Assembly (NCBI GenBank): GCA_037783545.1
Contig: JBBELK010000835.1
Coordinates: 372,001-436,000 of the forward strand
Direction: 5' to 3'
DNA from: Henricia sp. BOLD:AAB3569
Taxonomy: Eukaryota; Echinodermata; Asteroidea; Spinulosida; Echinasteridae
Length of the DNA: 64,000 nt
Shown: in pieces, positions 16,290 to 35,791 of the stretch
Layout: each line of letters begins with the position of its first letter
Position numbering within the stretch: position 1 is the stretch's first letter
Notes under the pieces: generated by a model
The model's input: only the letters and a program-made list of their open reading frames with translations
Told to the model about the DNA's origin: nothing
The model's database searches: none
Made by a program: the position numbers and the translations under genes

Positions 16290-16459
16290 CATTTCGACCC
16301 AGAACCACTTAGCCCTGAACCACGGCCTGTGCACGTAGTGGTTTTGGGGCGAGGTGGAATTTGGGCGGGGTAGTGTTTGGACGAAGTGATTTGGGGCGAA
16401 ATGGCACTTGGGCGAAGTGGTTTGGGGGCGAAATGGCACTTGGGCGAAGTGGTTTGGGG
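16290..16459. repeat. Foldback minisatellite, unit 4
   Basis: As in unit 1, with one C-to-A change in the left inverted arm shared only with unit 6. Confidence 0.75.
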
Positions 16460-16695
16460 AAAATTTAATTTACGTCTCGTGAGACGAACAATAATGTTTT
16501 GCTCATTTTTCAGAAACTATAGCACTTCAGACAAAACCATCAGGGGAAGTTTTCTGCCGTCATCAGAAACGATCGTTGGAATTCGTGTGAATAATATAAA
16601 TGGATGTTGCGATATGTTTTTACACTTGGTGGTTTTTCCCCCGTTTGTTCCCTAATGGGCTTGCCTACAAGCCAACCACAATCCAGGAAAACCCA

Positions 16696-17246
<551 letters not shown>

Positions 17247-17272
17247 TCAGCAGAGACTTCAATCAACCACCT

Positions 17273-17288
17273 GGCTCTTTTCAGAGCC
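17273..17288 (+). terminator. Histone stem-loop, H3 unit 4
   Basis: Canonical hairpin with downstream element. Confidence 0.96.
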
Positions 17289-18795
17289 ACACAAAAACAA
17301 AAAAGAGATGACTTCTGTGCCAAGTGCTTGCTTTATAAAAACAAATAGATTTTTTGTAAATGTTTATATGTAATCAGAGAAAAAAATGGAAACAAACATT
17401 CCATGTCCTGCCGTCGTTTCTTTAGAATAACTTCTCTTTGGTTATTTCCAATGTTTTCAGTGTCGGAATGATCTCAGCGACATTTCCTTCGATGCAATTC
17501 GCAAGTGGTCATTTTAAATCGTTTGCAAACTATTTGTTTGTCGCACTTGGTAATATCCAACAAAGGCATCATTTTACACGGGATAAAACGCGGTGCCTAA
17601 TATTATCGTTTTAATACCATTGCAGCTGTCAAAAACGCCTTTAGCTGGGATTTTGTTCCCGTCAAATCATAAAGTAAAGTTTGGGTTGAGGTTGGATTCA
17701 CAATGAGCCTTTTCGCGCGTAAAGTTGATGCGCGCCGCTTTAAAAAAAAAAACAAGAAGAAAAAGAAAGCGGTGTGGAGGGAGTTTGGAGTGAAACGACG
17801 CACTGAAAATTACAGAATCACACAAGCGTTTTCCACACATCGGAGTCGATTCTGTGGTTTTCAGTGTGACGTTTCACATAGTCTGGTACCCGGGCCAAAA
17901 CATTCGGACTGATTTTAAGGTCCGCCAACCGCCAGTATATACATGTTAGTCCGCCATATTGAAACAGGAGGGATTTCTCCTTTTTCCGAAGGTTCCCGAA
18001 GTTACCCGAATGCACGTCCGGGCGTTATCGTTAATCGCCGGGTACGATTCGCCAGTGTTTCGCTGCGTGTTTATTTACGATGATGCAGACAAGGTCTGAA
18101 TGTGATTTTTGATGCTATAATGGGCATATGTAATATTTTAAGGTTAAAATATTGAATGTTTATTGGCCAAATATGGAATAACCCTTTTCAGATTGTTATA
18201 CACCCGTGCCGCGCTATGTGCTTGACGTAATGCTTAGTGCTATTTCAAACACTATACGGTAGCCGGTCCTCATAATTTATTCAGTCCTTGTATTAAGTCT
18301 ACGTTTTACACAAAATTCCCTTTTACGCGCGCGCGCGCGATATACCCTTAGGCCTATAATCACAATAAATAAATCACTTAAAACACAAACAAACAAACAA
18401 ACAAACAAAATCGAGAAATAAATGAATAAATAACAAATAAAGACATAAACCTTTCTCATAAAGACGTCACGTTTAACTCGTTCAATACCATGCACCAACT
18501 TTTTTTGTGCACTTTAGTGTGCATGTGGCGGAATTCACCGTTCTTAGCTAAATAATATCACAGTTTATGTTACGAATTAATGGATTTTGTTTAACTATAC
18601 ATGCGTAGAATGGGCAGAAACGTGTACAACGCACGGGCTAGCATTTTCCCCAGGGAGGATTGTGTTTCTCACGACCCTCAAGTTTGTTTGCTTTCAATTG
18701 TTCTTTTTCTCACTTAAATGACCGTCAACAGCAACACCGCAGGAAGGAAAAATTACATCAGTACGCAAATATGTCTTATAGGACGACTATCTATG

Positions 18796-19261
<466 letters not shown>

Positions 19262-19295
19262 TCACGCATCCAGCATGGCCCACAACAGTACAACC

Positions 19296-19311
19296 GGCTC
19301 TTTTCAGAGCC
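19296..19311 (+). terminator. Histone stem-loop, H4 unit 5
   Basis: Canonical hairpin plus AAAAGAGAT. Confidence 0.96.
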
Positions 19312-20417
19312 ACAACATTTTCATAAAAGAGATTGACTTGTATGCCTGCTGTTTATTTTTCTTTAAAAAAAAACCGTACTTTCCTAATAATTTATTTAAG
19401 AACGTTATATTATTCATTGGGAGTCAGTACAGGGTCTGCAATCGAAACATTTAGACCAAGGGCAATTTAAAAGGGTTTGCAGGATTTGCTGACAATGATT
19501 TGGACCACCCCTAATTAACCCTCAAATAATCTGTAAATTAAAATGTTCTTGGAGCCTTAAAGCTTCCGTGTGGTAAAGAATGGGGTGTTGGCGCAGAGAC
19601 AGTTCTGGATGCTTGCACGTCCAACAATTCGGGGTGAATGGAAGGGTAGAAATGTGCCCTATTTGGCCCTGTGGTGGATGGATAATTTCTCGGACGTACG
19701 TAGATACACGTAGAAAGAAGGAATAGCGCCCTCAATGGTTCTGTTGGCACTAGATTGCTGGGGTGGCGCGGAAGATCAAGAATAACCATTCCTGCGTGCA
19801 CAACTTCGATTGTTGGGGGATTTTGGAATACTTTTCTGGAGTAATTAATGAACGGGCATTTTCTGTTCTTCGATGGACACTTGTCGAACTATAATAGTCG
19901 CCGCTCAATTGGGTTCATTGGCAGTTTTCAGTATGCATATTGCCAGCTACGGTAGCCTACCGCAGTGCAAGTTGCAAGTTTTTCTATAAGTGCAGTGCGT
20001 CTGATCAAGTAAAAGCCGAGTCATAATTCCTACAGTGACTCTTTAAAGTCCTGCTCTGTATTACATTTATCTTGTAAATGAACGTGATTTCCCACATCTT
20101 TTAGAAACACCACGGTACATGTAGCAAATTGAATATGGGGGGGACTGTTACGGAAAATGCTCCTTCGTTTACTTCGCAGCAATGTAATTAATCTCACCGA
20201 ATATGCAATATGCACCGAATTCCAAGTTCTGCCAAATTTAAACGTTTACTTCAACTCGTAATGATTACAGATAGTATACATGATTAGTAAACTGTTACAA
20301 ATAGTTTTATCCCCCTGTGTGATTTGAAGATATGCATGATTAAAACCAACTTGAGCAAAAACCAGCTCTGTACTTCGTCTAACTTTTGAGAAAACAGTCA
20401 AAAAAAGGTTTGCAAGT

Positions 20418-20587
20418 CATTTCGCCCCAGAACCACTTAGCCCTGAACCACGGCCTGTGCACGTAGTGGTTTTGGGGCGAGGTGGAATTTGGGCGGGGTA
20501 GTGTTTGGACGAAGTGATTTGGGGCGAAATGGCACTTGGGCGAAGTGGTTTGGGGGCGAAATGGCACTTGGGCGAAGTGGTTTGGGG
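20418..20587. repeat. Foldback minisatellite, unit 5
   Basis: As in unit 1, without the unit 4/6 arm change. Confidence 0.75.
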
Positions 20588-20823
20588 AAAATTTAATTTA
20601 CGTCTCGTGAGACGAACAATAATGTTTTGCTCATTTTTCAGAAACTATAGCACTTCAGACAAAACCATCAGGGGAAGTTTTCTGCCGTCATCAGAAACGA
20701 TCGTTGGAATTCGTGTGAATAATATAAATGGATGTTGCGATATGTTTTTACACTTGGTGGTTTTTCCCCCGTTTGTTCCCTAATGGGCTTGCCTACAAGC
20801 CAACCACAATCCAGGAAAACCCA

Positions 20824-21374
<551 letters not shown>

Positions 21375-21400
21375 TCAGCAGAGACTTCAATCAACCACCT

Positions 21401-21416
21401 GGCTCTTTTCAGAGCC
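21401..21416 (+). terminator. Histone stem-loop, H3 unit 5
   Basis: Canonical hairpin with downstream element. Confidence 0.96.
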
Positions 21417-22921
21417 ACACAAAAACAAAAAAGAGATGACTTCTGTGCCAAGTGCTTGCTTTATAAAAACAAATAGATTTTCTGTAAATGTTTATATGTA
21501 ATCAGAAAAAAAATGGAAACAAACATTCCATGTCCTGCCGTCATTTCTTTAGAATAACTTCTCTTTGGTTATTTCCAATGTTTTCAGTGTCGGAATGATC
21601 TCAGCGACATTTCCTTCGATGCAATTCGCAAGTGGTCATTTTAAATCGTTTGCAAACTATTTGTTTGTCGCACTTGGTAATATCCAACAAAGGCATCATT
21701 TTACACGGGATAAAACGCGGTGCCTAATATTATCGTTTTAATACCATTGCAGCTGTCAAAAACGCCTTTAGCTGGGATTTTGTTCCCGTCAAATCATAAA
21801 GTAAAGTTTGGGTTGAGGTTGGATTCACAATGAGCCTTTTCGCGCGTAAAGTTGATGCGCGCCGCTTTAAAAAAAAAACAAGAAGAAAAAGAAAGCGGTG
21901 TGGAGGGAGTTTGGAGTGAAACGACGCACTGAAAATTACAGAATCACACAAGCGTTTTCCACACATCGGAGTCGATTCTGTGGTTTTCAGTGTGACGTTT
22001 CACATAGTCTGGTACCCGGGCCAAAACATTCGGACTGATTTTAAGGTCCGCCAACCGCCAGTATATACATGTTAGTCCGCCATATTGAAACAGGAGGGAT
22101 TTCTCCTTTTTCCGAAGGTTCCCGAAGTTACCCGAATGCACGTCCGGGCGTTATCGTTAATCGCCGGGTACGATTCGCCAGTGTTTCGCTGCGTGTTTAT
22201 TTACGATGATGCAGACAAGGTCTGAATGTGATTTTTGATGCTATAATGGGCATATGTAATATTTTAAGGTTAAAATATTGAATGTTTATTGGCCAAATAT
22301 GGAATAACCCTTTTCAGATTGTTATACACCCGTGCCGCGCTATGTGCTTGACGTAATGCTTAGTGCTATTTCAAACACTATACGGTAGCCGGTCCTCATA
22401 ATTTATTCAGTCCTTGTATTAAGTCTACGTTTTACACAAAATTCCCTTTTACGCGCGCGCGCGCGATATACCCTTAGGCCTATAATCACAATAAATAAAT
22501 CACTTAAAACACAAACAAACAAACAAACAAACAAAATCGAGAAATAAATGAATAAATAACAAATAAAGACATAAACCTTTCTCATAAAGACGTCACGTTT
22601 AACTCGTTCAATACCATGCACCAACTTTTTTTGTGCACTTTAGTGTGCATGTGGTGGAATTCACCGTTCTTAGCTAAATAATATCACAGTTTATGTTACG
22701 AATTAATGGATTTTGTTTAACTATACATGCGTAGAATGGGCAGAAACGTGTACAACGCACGGGCTAGCATTTTCCCCAGGGAGGATTGTGTTTCTCACGA
22801 CCCTCAAGTTTGTTTGCTTTCAATTGTTCTTTTTCTCACTTAAATGACCGTCAACAGCAACACCGCAGGAAGGAAAAATTACATCAGTACGCAAATATGT
22901 CTTATAGGACGACTATCTATG

Positions 22922-23387
<466 letters not shown>

Positions 23388-23421
23388 TCACGCATCCAGC
23401 ATGGCCCACAACAGTACAACC

Positions 23422-23437
23422 GGCTCTTTTCAGAGCC
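23422..23437 (+). terminator. Histone stem-loop, H4 unit 6
   Basis: Canonical hairpin plus AAAAGAGAT. Confidence 0.96.
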
Positions 23438-24543
23438 ACAACATTTTCATAAAAGAGATTGACTTGTATGCCTGCTGTTTATTTTTCTTTCAAAAAAAAC
23501 CGTACTTTCCTAATAATTTATTTAAGAACGTTATATTATTCATTGGGAGTCAGTACAGGGTCTGCAATCGAAACATTTAGACCAAGGGCAATTTAAAAGG
23601 GTTTGCAGGATTTGCTGACAATGATTTGGACCACCCCTAATTAACCCTCAAATAATCTGTAAATTAAAATGTTCTTGGAGCCTTAAAGCTTCCGTGTGGT
23701 AAAGAATGGGGTGTTGGCGCAGAGACAGTTCTGGATGCTTGCACGTCCAACAATTCGGGGTGAATGGAAGGGTAGAAATGTGCCCTATTTGGCCCTGTGG
23801 TGGATGGATAATTTCTCGGACGTACGTAGATACACGTAGAAAGAAGGAATAGCGCCCTCAATGGTTCTGTTGGCACTAGATTGCTGGGGTGGCGCGGAAG
23901 ATCAAGAATAACCATTCCTGCGTGCACAACTTCGATTGTTGGGGGATTTTGGAATACTTTTCTGGAGTAATTAATGAACGGGCATTTTCTGTTCTTCGAT
24001 GGACACTTGTCGAACTATAATAGTCGCCGCTCAATTGGGTTCATTGCCAGTTTTCAGTATGCATATTGCCAGCTACGGTAGCCTACCGCAGTGCAAGTTG
24101 CAAGTTTTTCTATAAGTGCAGTGCGTCTGATCAAGTAAAAGCCGAGTCATAATTCCTACAGTGACTCTTTAAAGTCCTGCTCTGTATTACATTTATCTTG
24201 TAAATGAACGTGATTTCCCACATCTTTTAGAAACACCACGGTACATGTAGCAAATTGAATATGGGGGGGACTGTTACGGAAAATGCTCCTTCGTTTACTT
24301 CGCAGCAATGTAATTAATCTCACCGAATATGCAATATGCACCGAATTCCAAGTTCTGCCAAATTTAAACGTTTACTTCAACTCGTAATGATTACAGATAG
24401 TATACATGATTAGTAAACTGTTACAAATAGTTTTATCCCCCTTTGTGATTTGAAGATATGCATGATTAAAACCAACTTGAGCAAAAACCAGCTCTGTACT
24501 TCGTCTAACTGTTGAGAAAACAGTCAAAAAAAGGTTTGCAAGT

Positions 24544-24713
24544 CATTTCGACCCAGAACCACTTAGCCCTGAACCACGGCCTGTGCACGTAGTGGTTTTG
24601 GGGCGAGGTGGAATTTGGGCGGGGTAGTGTTTGGACGAAGTGATTTGGGGCGAAATGGCACTTGGGCGAAGTGGTTTGGGGGCGAAATGGCACTTGGGCG
24701 AAGTGGTTTGGGG
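24544..24713. repeat. Foldback minisatellite, unit 6
   Basis: As in unit 4, with the shared left-arm change. Confidence 0.75.
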
Positions 24714-24949
24714 AAAATTTAATTTACGTCTCGTGAGACGAACAATAATGTTTTGCTCATTTTTCAGAAACTATAGCACTTCAGACAAAACCATCAGGGG
24801 AAGTTTTCTGCCGTCATCAGAAACGATCGTTGGAATTCGTGTGAATAATATAAATGGATGTTGCGATATGTTTTTACACTTGGTGGTTTTTCCCCCGTTT
24901 GTTCCCTAATGGGCTTGCCTACAAGCCAACCACAATCCAGGAAAACCCA

Positions 24950-25500
<551 letters not shown>

Positions 25501-25526
25501 TCAGCAGAGACTTCAATCAACCACCT

Positions 25527-25542
25527 GGCTCTTTTCAGAGCC
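25527..25542 (+). terminator. Histone stem-loop, H3 unit 6
   Basis: Canonical hairpin with downstream element. Confidence 0.96.
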
Positions 25543-27049
25543 ACACAAAAACAAAAAAGAGATGACTTCTGTGCCAAGTGCTTGCTTTATAAAAACAAAT
25601 AGATTTTCTGTAAATGTTTATATGTAATCAGAAAAAAAATGGAAACAAACATTCCATGTCCTGCCGTCGTTTCTTTAGAATAACTTCTCTTTGGTTATTT
25701 CCAATGTTTTCAGTGTCGGAATGATCTCAGCGACATTTCCTTCGATGCAATTCGCAAGTGGTCATTTTAAATCGTTTGCAAACTATTTGTTTGTCGCACT
25801 TGGTAATATCCAACAAAGGCATCATTTTACACGGGATAAAACGCGGTGCCTAATATTATCGTTTTAATACCATTGCAGCTGTCAAAAACGCCTTTAGCTG
25901 GGATTTTGTTCCCGTCAAATCATAAAGTAAAGTTTGGGTTGAGGTTGGATTCACAATGAGCCTTTTCGCGCCTAAAGTTGATGCGCGCCGCTTTAAAAAA
26001 AAAAACAAGAAGAAAAAGAAAGCGGTGTGGAGGGAGTTTGGAGTGAAACGACGCACTGAAAATTACAGAATCACACAAGCGTTTTCCACACATCGGAGTC
26101 GATTCTGTGGTTTTCAGTGTGTACGTTTCACATAGTCTGGTACCCGGGCCAAAACATTCGGACTGATTTTAAGGTCCGCCAACCGCCAGTATATACATGT
26201 TAGTCCGCCATATTGAAACAGGAGGGATTTCTCCTTTTTCCGAAGGTTCCCGAAGTTACCCGAATGCACGTCCGGGCGTTATCGTTAATCGCCGGGTACG
26301 ATTCGCCAGTGTTTCGCTGCGTGTTTATTTACGATGATGCAGACAAGGTCTGAATGTGATTTTTGATGCTATAATGGGCATATGTAATATTTTAAGGTTA
26401 AAATATTGAATGTTTATTGGCCAAATATGGAATAACCCTTTTCAGATTGTTATACACCCGTGCCGCGCTATGTGCTTGACGTAATGCTTAGTGCTATTTC
26501 AAACACTATACGGTAGCCGGTCCTCATAATTTATTCAGTCCTTGTATTAAGTCTACGTTTTACACAAAATTCCCTTTTACGCGCGCGCGCGCGATATACC
26601 CTTAGGCCTATAATCACAATAAATAAATCACTTAAAACACAAACAAACAAACAAACAAACAAAATCGAGAAATAAATGAATAAATAACAAATAAAGACAT
26701 AAACCTTTCTCATAAAGACGTCACGTTTAACTCGTTCAATACCATGCACCAACTTTTTTTGTGCACTTTAGTGTGCATGTGGCGGAATTCACCGTTCTTA
26801 GCTAAATAATATCACAGTTTATGTTACGAATTAATGGATTTTGTTTAACTATACATGCGTAGAATGGGCAGAAACTTGTACAACGCACGGGCTAGCATTT
26901 TCCCCAGGGAGGATTGTGTTTCTCACGACCCTCAAGTTTGTTTGCTTTCAATTGTTCTTTTTCTCACTTAAATGACCGTCAACAGCAACACCGCAGGAAG
27001 GAAAAATTACATCAGTACGCAAATATGTCTTATAGGACGACTATCTATG

Positions 27050-27692
<643 letters not shown>

Positions 27693-28655
27693 ACCAAGGG
27701 CAATTTAAAAGGGTTTGCAGGATTTGCTGACAATGATTTGGACCACCCCTAATTAACCCTCAAATAATCTGTAAATTAAAATGTTCTTGGAGCCTTAAAG
27801 CTTCCGTGTGGTAAAGAATGGGGTGTTGGCGCAGAGACAGTTCTGGATGCTTGCACGTCCAACAATTCGGGGTGAATGGAAGGGTAGAAATGTGCCCTAT
27901 TTGGCCCTGTGGTGGATGGATAATTTCTCGGACGTACGTAGATACACGTAGAAAGAAGGAATAGCGCCCTCAATGGTTCTGTTGGCACTAGATTGCTGGG
28001 GTGGCGCGGAAGATCAAGAATAACCATTCCTGCGTGCACAACTTCGATTGTTGGGGGATTTTGGAATACTTTTCTGGAGTAATTAATGAACGGGCATTTT
28101 CTGTTCTTCGATGGACACTTGTCGAACTATAATAGTCGCCGCTCAATTGGGTTCATTGCCAGTTTTCAGTATGCATATTGCCAGCTACGGTAGCCTACCG
28201 CAGTGCAAGTTGCAAGTTTTTCTATAAGTGCAGTGCGTCTGATCAAGTAAAAGCCGAGTCATAATTCCTACAGTGACTCTTTAAAGTCCTGCTCTGTATT
28301 ACATTTATCTTGTAAATGAACGTGATTTCCCACATCTTTTAGAAACACCACGGTACATGTAGCAAATTGAATATGGGGGGGACTGTTACGGAAAATGCCC
28401 CTTCGTTTACTTCGCAGCAATGTAATTAATCTCACCGAATATGCAATATGCACCGAATTCCAAGTTCTGCCAAATTTAAACGTTTACTTCAACTCGTAAT
28501 GATTACAGATAGTATACATGATTAGTAAACTGTTACAAATAGTTTTATCCCCCTGTGTGATTTGAAGATATGCATGATTAAAACCAACTTGAGCAAAAAC
28601 CAGCTCTGTACTTCGTCTAACTTTTGAGAAAACAGTCAAAAAAAGGTTTGCAAGT

Positions 28656-28825
28656 CATTTCGCCCCAGAACCACTTAGCCCTGAACCACGGCCTGTGCAC
28701 GTAGTGGTTTTGGGGCGAGGTGGAATTTGGGCGGGGTAGTGTTTGGACGAAGTGATTTGGGGCGAAATGGCACTTGGGCGAAGTGGTTTGGGGGCGAAAT
28801 GGCACTTGGGCGAAGTGGTTTGGGG
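28656..28825. repeat. Foldback minisatellite, unit 7
   Basis: As in unit 1. Confidence 0.75.
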
Positions 28826-29061
28826 AAAATTTAATTTACGTCTCGTGAGACGAACAATAATGTTTTGCTCATTTTTCAGAAACTATAGCACTTCAGACAA
28901 AACCATCAGGGGAAGTTTTCTGCCGTCATCAGAAACGATCGTTGGAATTCGTGTGAATAATATAAATGGATGTTGCGATATGTTTTTACACTTGGTGGTT
29001 TTTCCCCCGTTTGTTCCCTAATGGGCTTGCCTACAAGCCAACCACAATCCAGGAAAACCCA

Positions 29062-29612
<551 letters not shown>

Positions 29613-29638
29613 TCAGCAGAGACTTCAATCAACCACCT

Positions 29639-29654
29639 GGCTCTTTTCAGAGCC
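29639..29654 (+). terminator. Histone stem-loop, H3 unit 7
   Basis: Canonical hairpin with downstream element; a private T for G lies further on near 29713. Confidence 0.96.
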
Positions 29655-31161
29655 ACACAAAAACAAAAAAGAGATGACTTCTGTGCCAAGTGCTTGCTTT
29701 ATAAAAACAAATATATTTTCTGTAAATGTTTATATGTAATCAGAAAAAAAATGGAAACAAACATTCCATGTCCTGCCGTCGTTTCTTTAGAATAACTTCT
29801 CTTTGGTTATTTCCAATGTTTTCAGTGTCGGAATGATCTCAGCGACATTTCCTTCGATGCAATTCGCAAGTGGTCATTTTAAATCGTTTGCAAACTATTT
29901 GTTTGTCGCACTTGGTAATATCCAACAAAGGCATCATTTTACACGGGATAAAACGCGGTGCCTAATATTATCGTTTTAATACCATTGCAGCTGTCAAAAA
30001 CGCCTTTAGCTGGGATTTTGTTCCCGTCAAATCATAAAGTAAAGTTTGGGTTGAGGTTGGATTCACAATGAGCCTTTTCGCGCCTAAAGTTGATGCGCGC
30101 CGCTTTAAAAAAAAAAACAAGAAGAAAAAGAAAGCGGTGTGGAGGGAGTTTGGAGTGAAACGACGCACTGAAAATTACAGAATCACACAAGCGTTTTCCA
30201 CACATCGGAGTCGATTCTGTGGTTTTCAGTGTGTACGTTTCACATAGTCTGGTACCCGGGCCAAAACATTCGGACTGATTTTAAGGTCCGCCAACCGCCA
30301 GTATATACATGTTAGTCCGCCATATTGAAACAGGAGGGATTTCTCCTTTTTCCGAAGGTTCCCGAAGTTACCCGAATGCACGTCCGGGCGTTATCGTTAA
30401 TCGCCGGGTACGATTCGCCAGTGTTTCGCTGCGTGTTTATTTACGATGATGCAGACAAGGTCTGAATGTGATTTTTGATGCTATAATGGGCATATGTAAT
30501 ATTTTAAGGTTAAAATATTGAATGTTTATTGGCCAAATATGGAATAACCCTTTTCAGATTGTTATACACCCGTGCCGCGCTATGTGCTTGACGTAATGCT
30601 TAGTGCTATTTCAAACACTATACGGTAGCCGGTCCTCATAATTTATTCAGTCCTTGTATTAAGTCTACGTTTTACACAAAATTCCCTTTTACGCGCGCGC
30701 GCGCGATATACCCTTAGGCCTATAATCACAATAAATAAATCACTTAAAACACAAACAAACAAACAAACAAACAAAATCGAGAAATAAATGAATAAATAAC
30801 AAATAAAGACATAAACCTTTCTCATAAAGACGTCACGTTTAACTCGTTCAATACCATGCACCAACTTTTTTTGTGCACTTTAGTGTGCATGTGGCGGAAT
30901 TCACCGTTCTTAGCTAAATAATATCACAGTTTATGTTACGAATTAATGGATTTTGTTTAACTATACATGCGTAGAATGGGCAGAAACTTGTACAACGCAC
31001 GGGCTAGCATTTTCCCCAGGGAGGATTGTGTTTCTCACGACCCTCAAGTTTGTTTGCTTTCAATTGTTCTTTTTCTCACTTAAATGACCGTCAACAGCAA
31101 CACCGCAGGAAGGAAAAATTACATCAGTACGCAAATATGTCTTATAGGACGACTATCTATG

Positions 31162-31717
<556 letters not shown>

Positions 31718-32767
31718 AAAAAACCGTACTTTCCTAATAATTTATTTAAGAACGTTATATTATTCATTGGGAGTCAGTACAGGGTCTGCAATCGAAACAT
31801 TTAGACCAAGGGCAATTTAAAAGGGTTTGCAGGATTTGCTGACAATGATTTGGACCACCCCTAATTAACCCTCAAATAATCTGTAAATTAAAATGTTCTT
31901 GGAGCCTTAAAGCTTCCGTGTGGTAAAGAATGGGGTGTTGGCGCAGAGACAGTTCTGGATGCTTGCACGTCCAACAATTCGGGGTGAATGGAAGGGTAGA
32001 AATGTGCCCTATTTGGCCCTGTGGTGGATGGATAATTTCTCGGACGTACGTAGATACACGTAGAAAGAAGGAATAGCGCCCTCAATGGTTCTGTTGGCAC
32101 TAGATTGCTGGGGTGGCGCGGAAGATCAAGAATAACCATTCCTGCGTGCACAACTTCGATTGTTGGGGGATTTTGGAATACTTTTCTGGAGTAATTAATG
32201 AACGGGCATTTTCTGTTCTTCGATGGACACTTGTCGAACTATAATAGTCGCCGCTCAATTGGGTTCATTGCCAGTTTTCAGTATGCATATTGCCAGCTAC
32301 GGTAGCCTACCGCAGTGCAAGTTGCAAGTTTTTCTATAAGTGCAGTGCGTCTGATCAAGTAAAAGCCGAGTCATAATTCCTACAGTGACTCTTTAAAGTC
32401 CTGCTCTGTATTACATTTATCTTGTAAATGAACGTGATTTCCCACATCTTTTAGAAACACCACGGTACATGTAGCAAATTGAATATGGGGGGGACTGTTA
32501 CGGAAAATGCCCCTTCGTTTACTTCGCAGCAATGTAATTAATCTCACCGAATATGCAATATGCACCGAATTCCAAGTTCTGCCAAATTTAAACGTTTACT
32601 TCAACTCGTAATGATTACAGATAGTATACATGATTAGTAAACTGTTACAAATAGTTTTATCCCCCTGTGTGATTTGAAGATATGCATGATTAAAACCAAC
32701 TTGAGCAAAAACCAGCTCTGTACTTCGTCTAACTTTTGAGAAAACAGTCAAAAAAAGGTTTGCAAGT

Positions 32768-32937
32768 CATTTCGCCCCAGAACCACTTAGCCCTGAACCA
32801 CGGCCTGTGCACGTAGTGGTTTTGGGGCGAGGTGGAATTTGGGCGGGGTAGTGTTTGGACGAAGTGATTTGGGGCGAAATGGCACTTGGGCGAAGTGGTT
32901 TGGGGGCGAAATGGCACTTGGGCGAAGTGGTTTGGGG
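32768..32937. repeat. Foldback minisatellite, unit 8
   Basis: As in unit 1. Confidence 0.75.
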
Positions 32938-33173
32938 AAAATTTAATTTACGTCTCGTGAGACGAACAATAATGTTTTGCTCATTTTTCAGAAACTATAG
33001 CACTTCAGACAAAACCATCAGGGGAAGTTTTCTGCCGTCATCAGAAACGATCGTTGGAATCCGTGTGAATAATATAAATGGATGTTGCGATATGTTTTTA
33101 CACTTGGTGGTTTTTCCCCCGTTTGTTCCCTAATGGGCTTGCCTACAAGCCAACCACAATCCAGGAAAACCCA

Positions 33174-33724
<551 letters not shown>

Positions 33725-33750
33725 TCAGCAGAGACTTCAATCAACCACCT

Positions 33751-33766
33751 GGCTCTTTTCAGAGCC
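33751..33766 (+). terminator. Histone stem-loop, H3 unit 8
   Basis: Canonical hairpin with downstream element. Confidence 0.96.
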
Positions 33767-35192
33767 ACACAAAAACAAAAAAGAGATGACTTCTGTGCCA
33801 AGTGCTTGCTTTATAAAAACAAATAGATTTTCTGTAAATGTTTATATGTAATCAGAAAAAAATGGAAACAAACATTCCATGTCCTGCCGTCGTTTCTTTA
33901 GAATAACTTCTCTTTTGTTATTTCCAATGTTTTCAGTGTCGGAATGATCTCAGCGACATTTCCTTCGATGCAATTCGCAAGTGGTCATTTTAAATCGTTT
34001 GCAAACTATTTGTTTGTCGCACTTGGTAATATCCAACAAAGGCATCATTTTACACGGGATAAAACGCGGTGCCTAATATTATCGTTTTAATACCATTGCA
34101 GCTGTTAAAAACGCCTTTAGCTGGGATTTTGTTCCCGTCAAATCATAAAGTAAAGTTTGGGTTGAGGTTGGATTCACAATGAGCCTTTTCGCGCGTAAAG
34201 TTGATGCGCGCCGCTTTAAAAAAAAAACAAGAAGAAAAAGAAAGCGGTGTGGAGGGAGTTTGGAGTGAAACGACGCACTGAAAATTACAGAATCACACAA
34301 GCGTTTTCCACACATCGGAGTCGATTCTGTGGTTTTCAGTGTGACGTTTCACATAGTCTGGTACCCGGGCCAAAACATTCGGACTGATTTTAAGGTCCGC
34401 CAACCGCCAGTATATACATGTTAGTCCGCCATATTGAAACAGGAGGGATTTCTCCTTTTTCCGAAGGTTCCCGAAGTTACCCGAATGCACGTCCGGGCGT
34501 TATCGTTAATCGCCGGGTACGATTCGCCAGTGTTTCGCTGCGTGTTTATTTACGATGATGCAGACAAGGTCTGAATGTGATTTTTGATGCTATAATGGGC
34601 ATATGTAATATTTTAAGGTTAAAATATTGAATGTTTATTGGCCAAATATGGAATAACCCTTTTCAGATTGTTATACACCCGTGCCGCGCTATGTGCTTGA
34701 CGTAATGCTTAGTGCTATTTCAAACACTATACGGTAGCCGGTCCTCATAATTTATTCAGTCCTTGTATTAAGTCTACGTTTTACACAAAATTCCCTTTTA
34801 CGCGCGCGCGCGCGATATACCCTTAGGCCTATAATCACAATAAATAAATCACTTAAAACACAAACAAACAAACAAACAAACAAAATCGAGAAATAAATGA
34901 ATAAATAACAAATAAAGACATAAACCTTTCTCATAAAGACGTCACGTTTAACTCGTTCAATACCATGCACCAACTTTTTTTGTGCACTTTAGTGTGCATG
35001 TGGCGGAATTCACCGTTCTTAGCTAAATAATATCACAGTTTATGTTACGAATTAATGGATTCTGTTTAACTATACATGCGTAGAATGGGCAGAAACGTGT
35101 ACAACGCACGGGCTAGCATTTTCCCCAGGGAGGATTGTGTTTCTCACGACCCTCAAGTTTGTTTGCTTTCAATTGTTCTTTTTCTCACTTAA

Positions 35193-35741
<549 letters not shown>

Positions 35742-35775
35742 TCACGCATCCAGCATGGCCCACAACAGTACAACC

Positions 35776-35791
35776 GGCTCTTTTCAGAGCC
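35776..35791 (+). terminator. Histone stem-loop, H4 unit 9
   Basis: Canonical hairpin plus AAAAGAGAT. Confidence 0.96.
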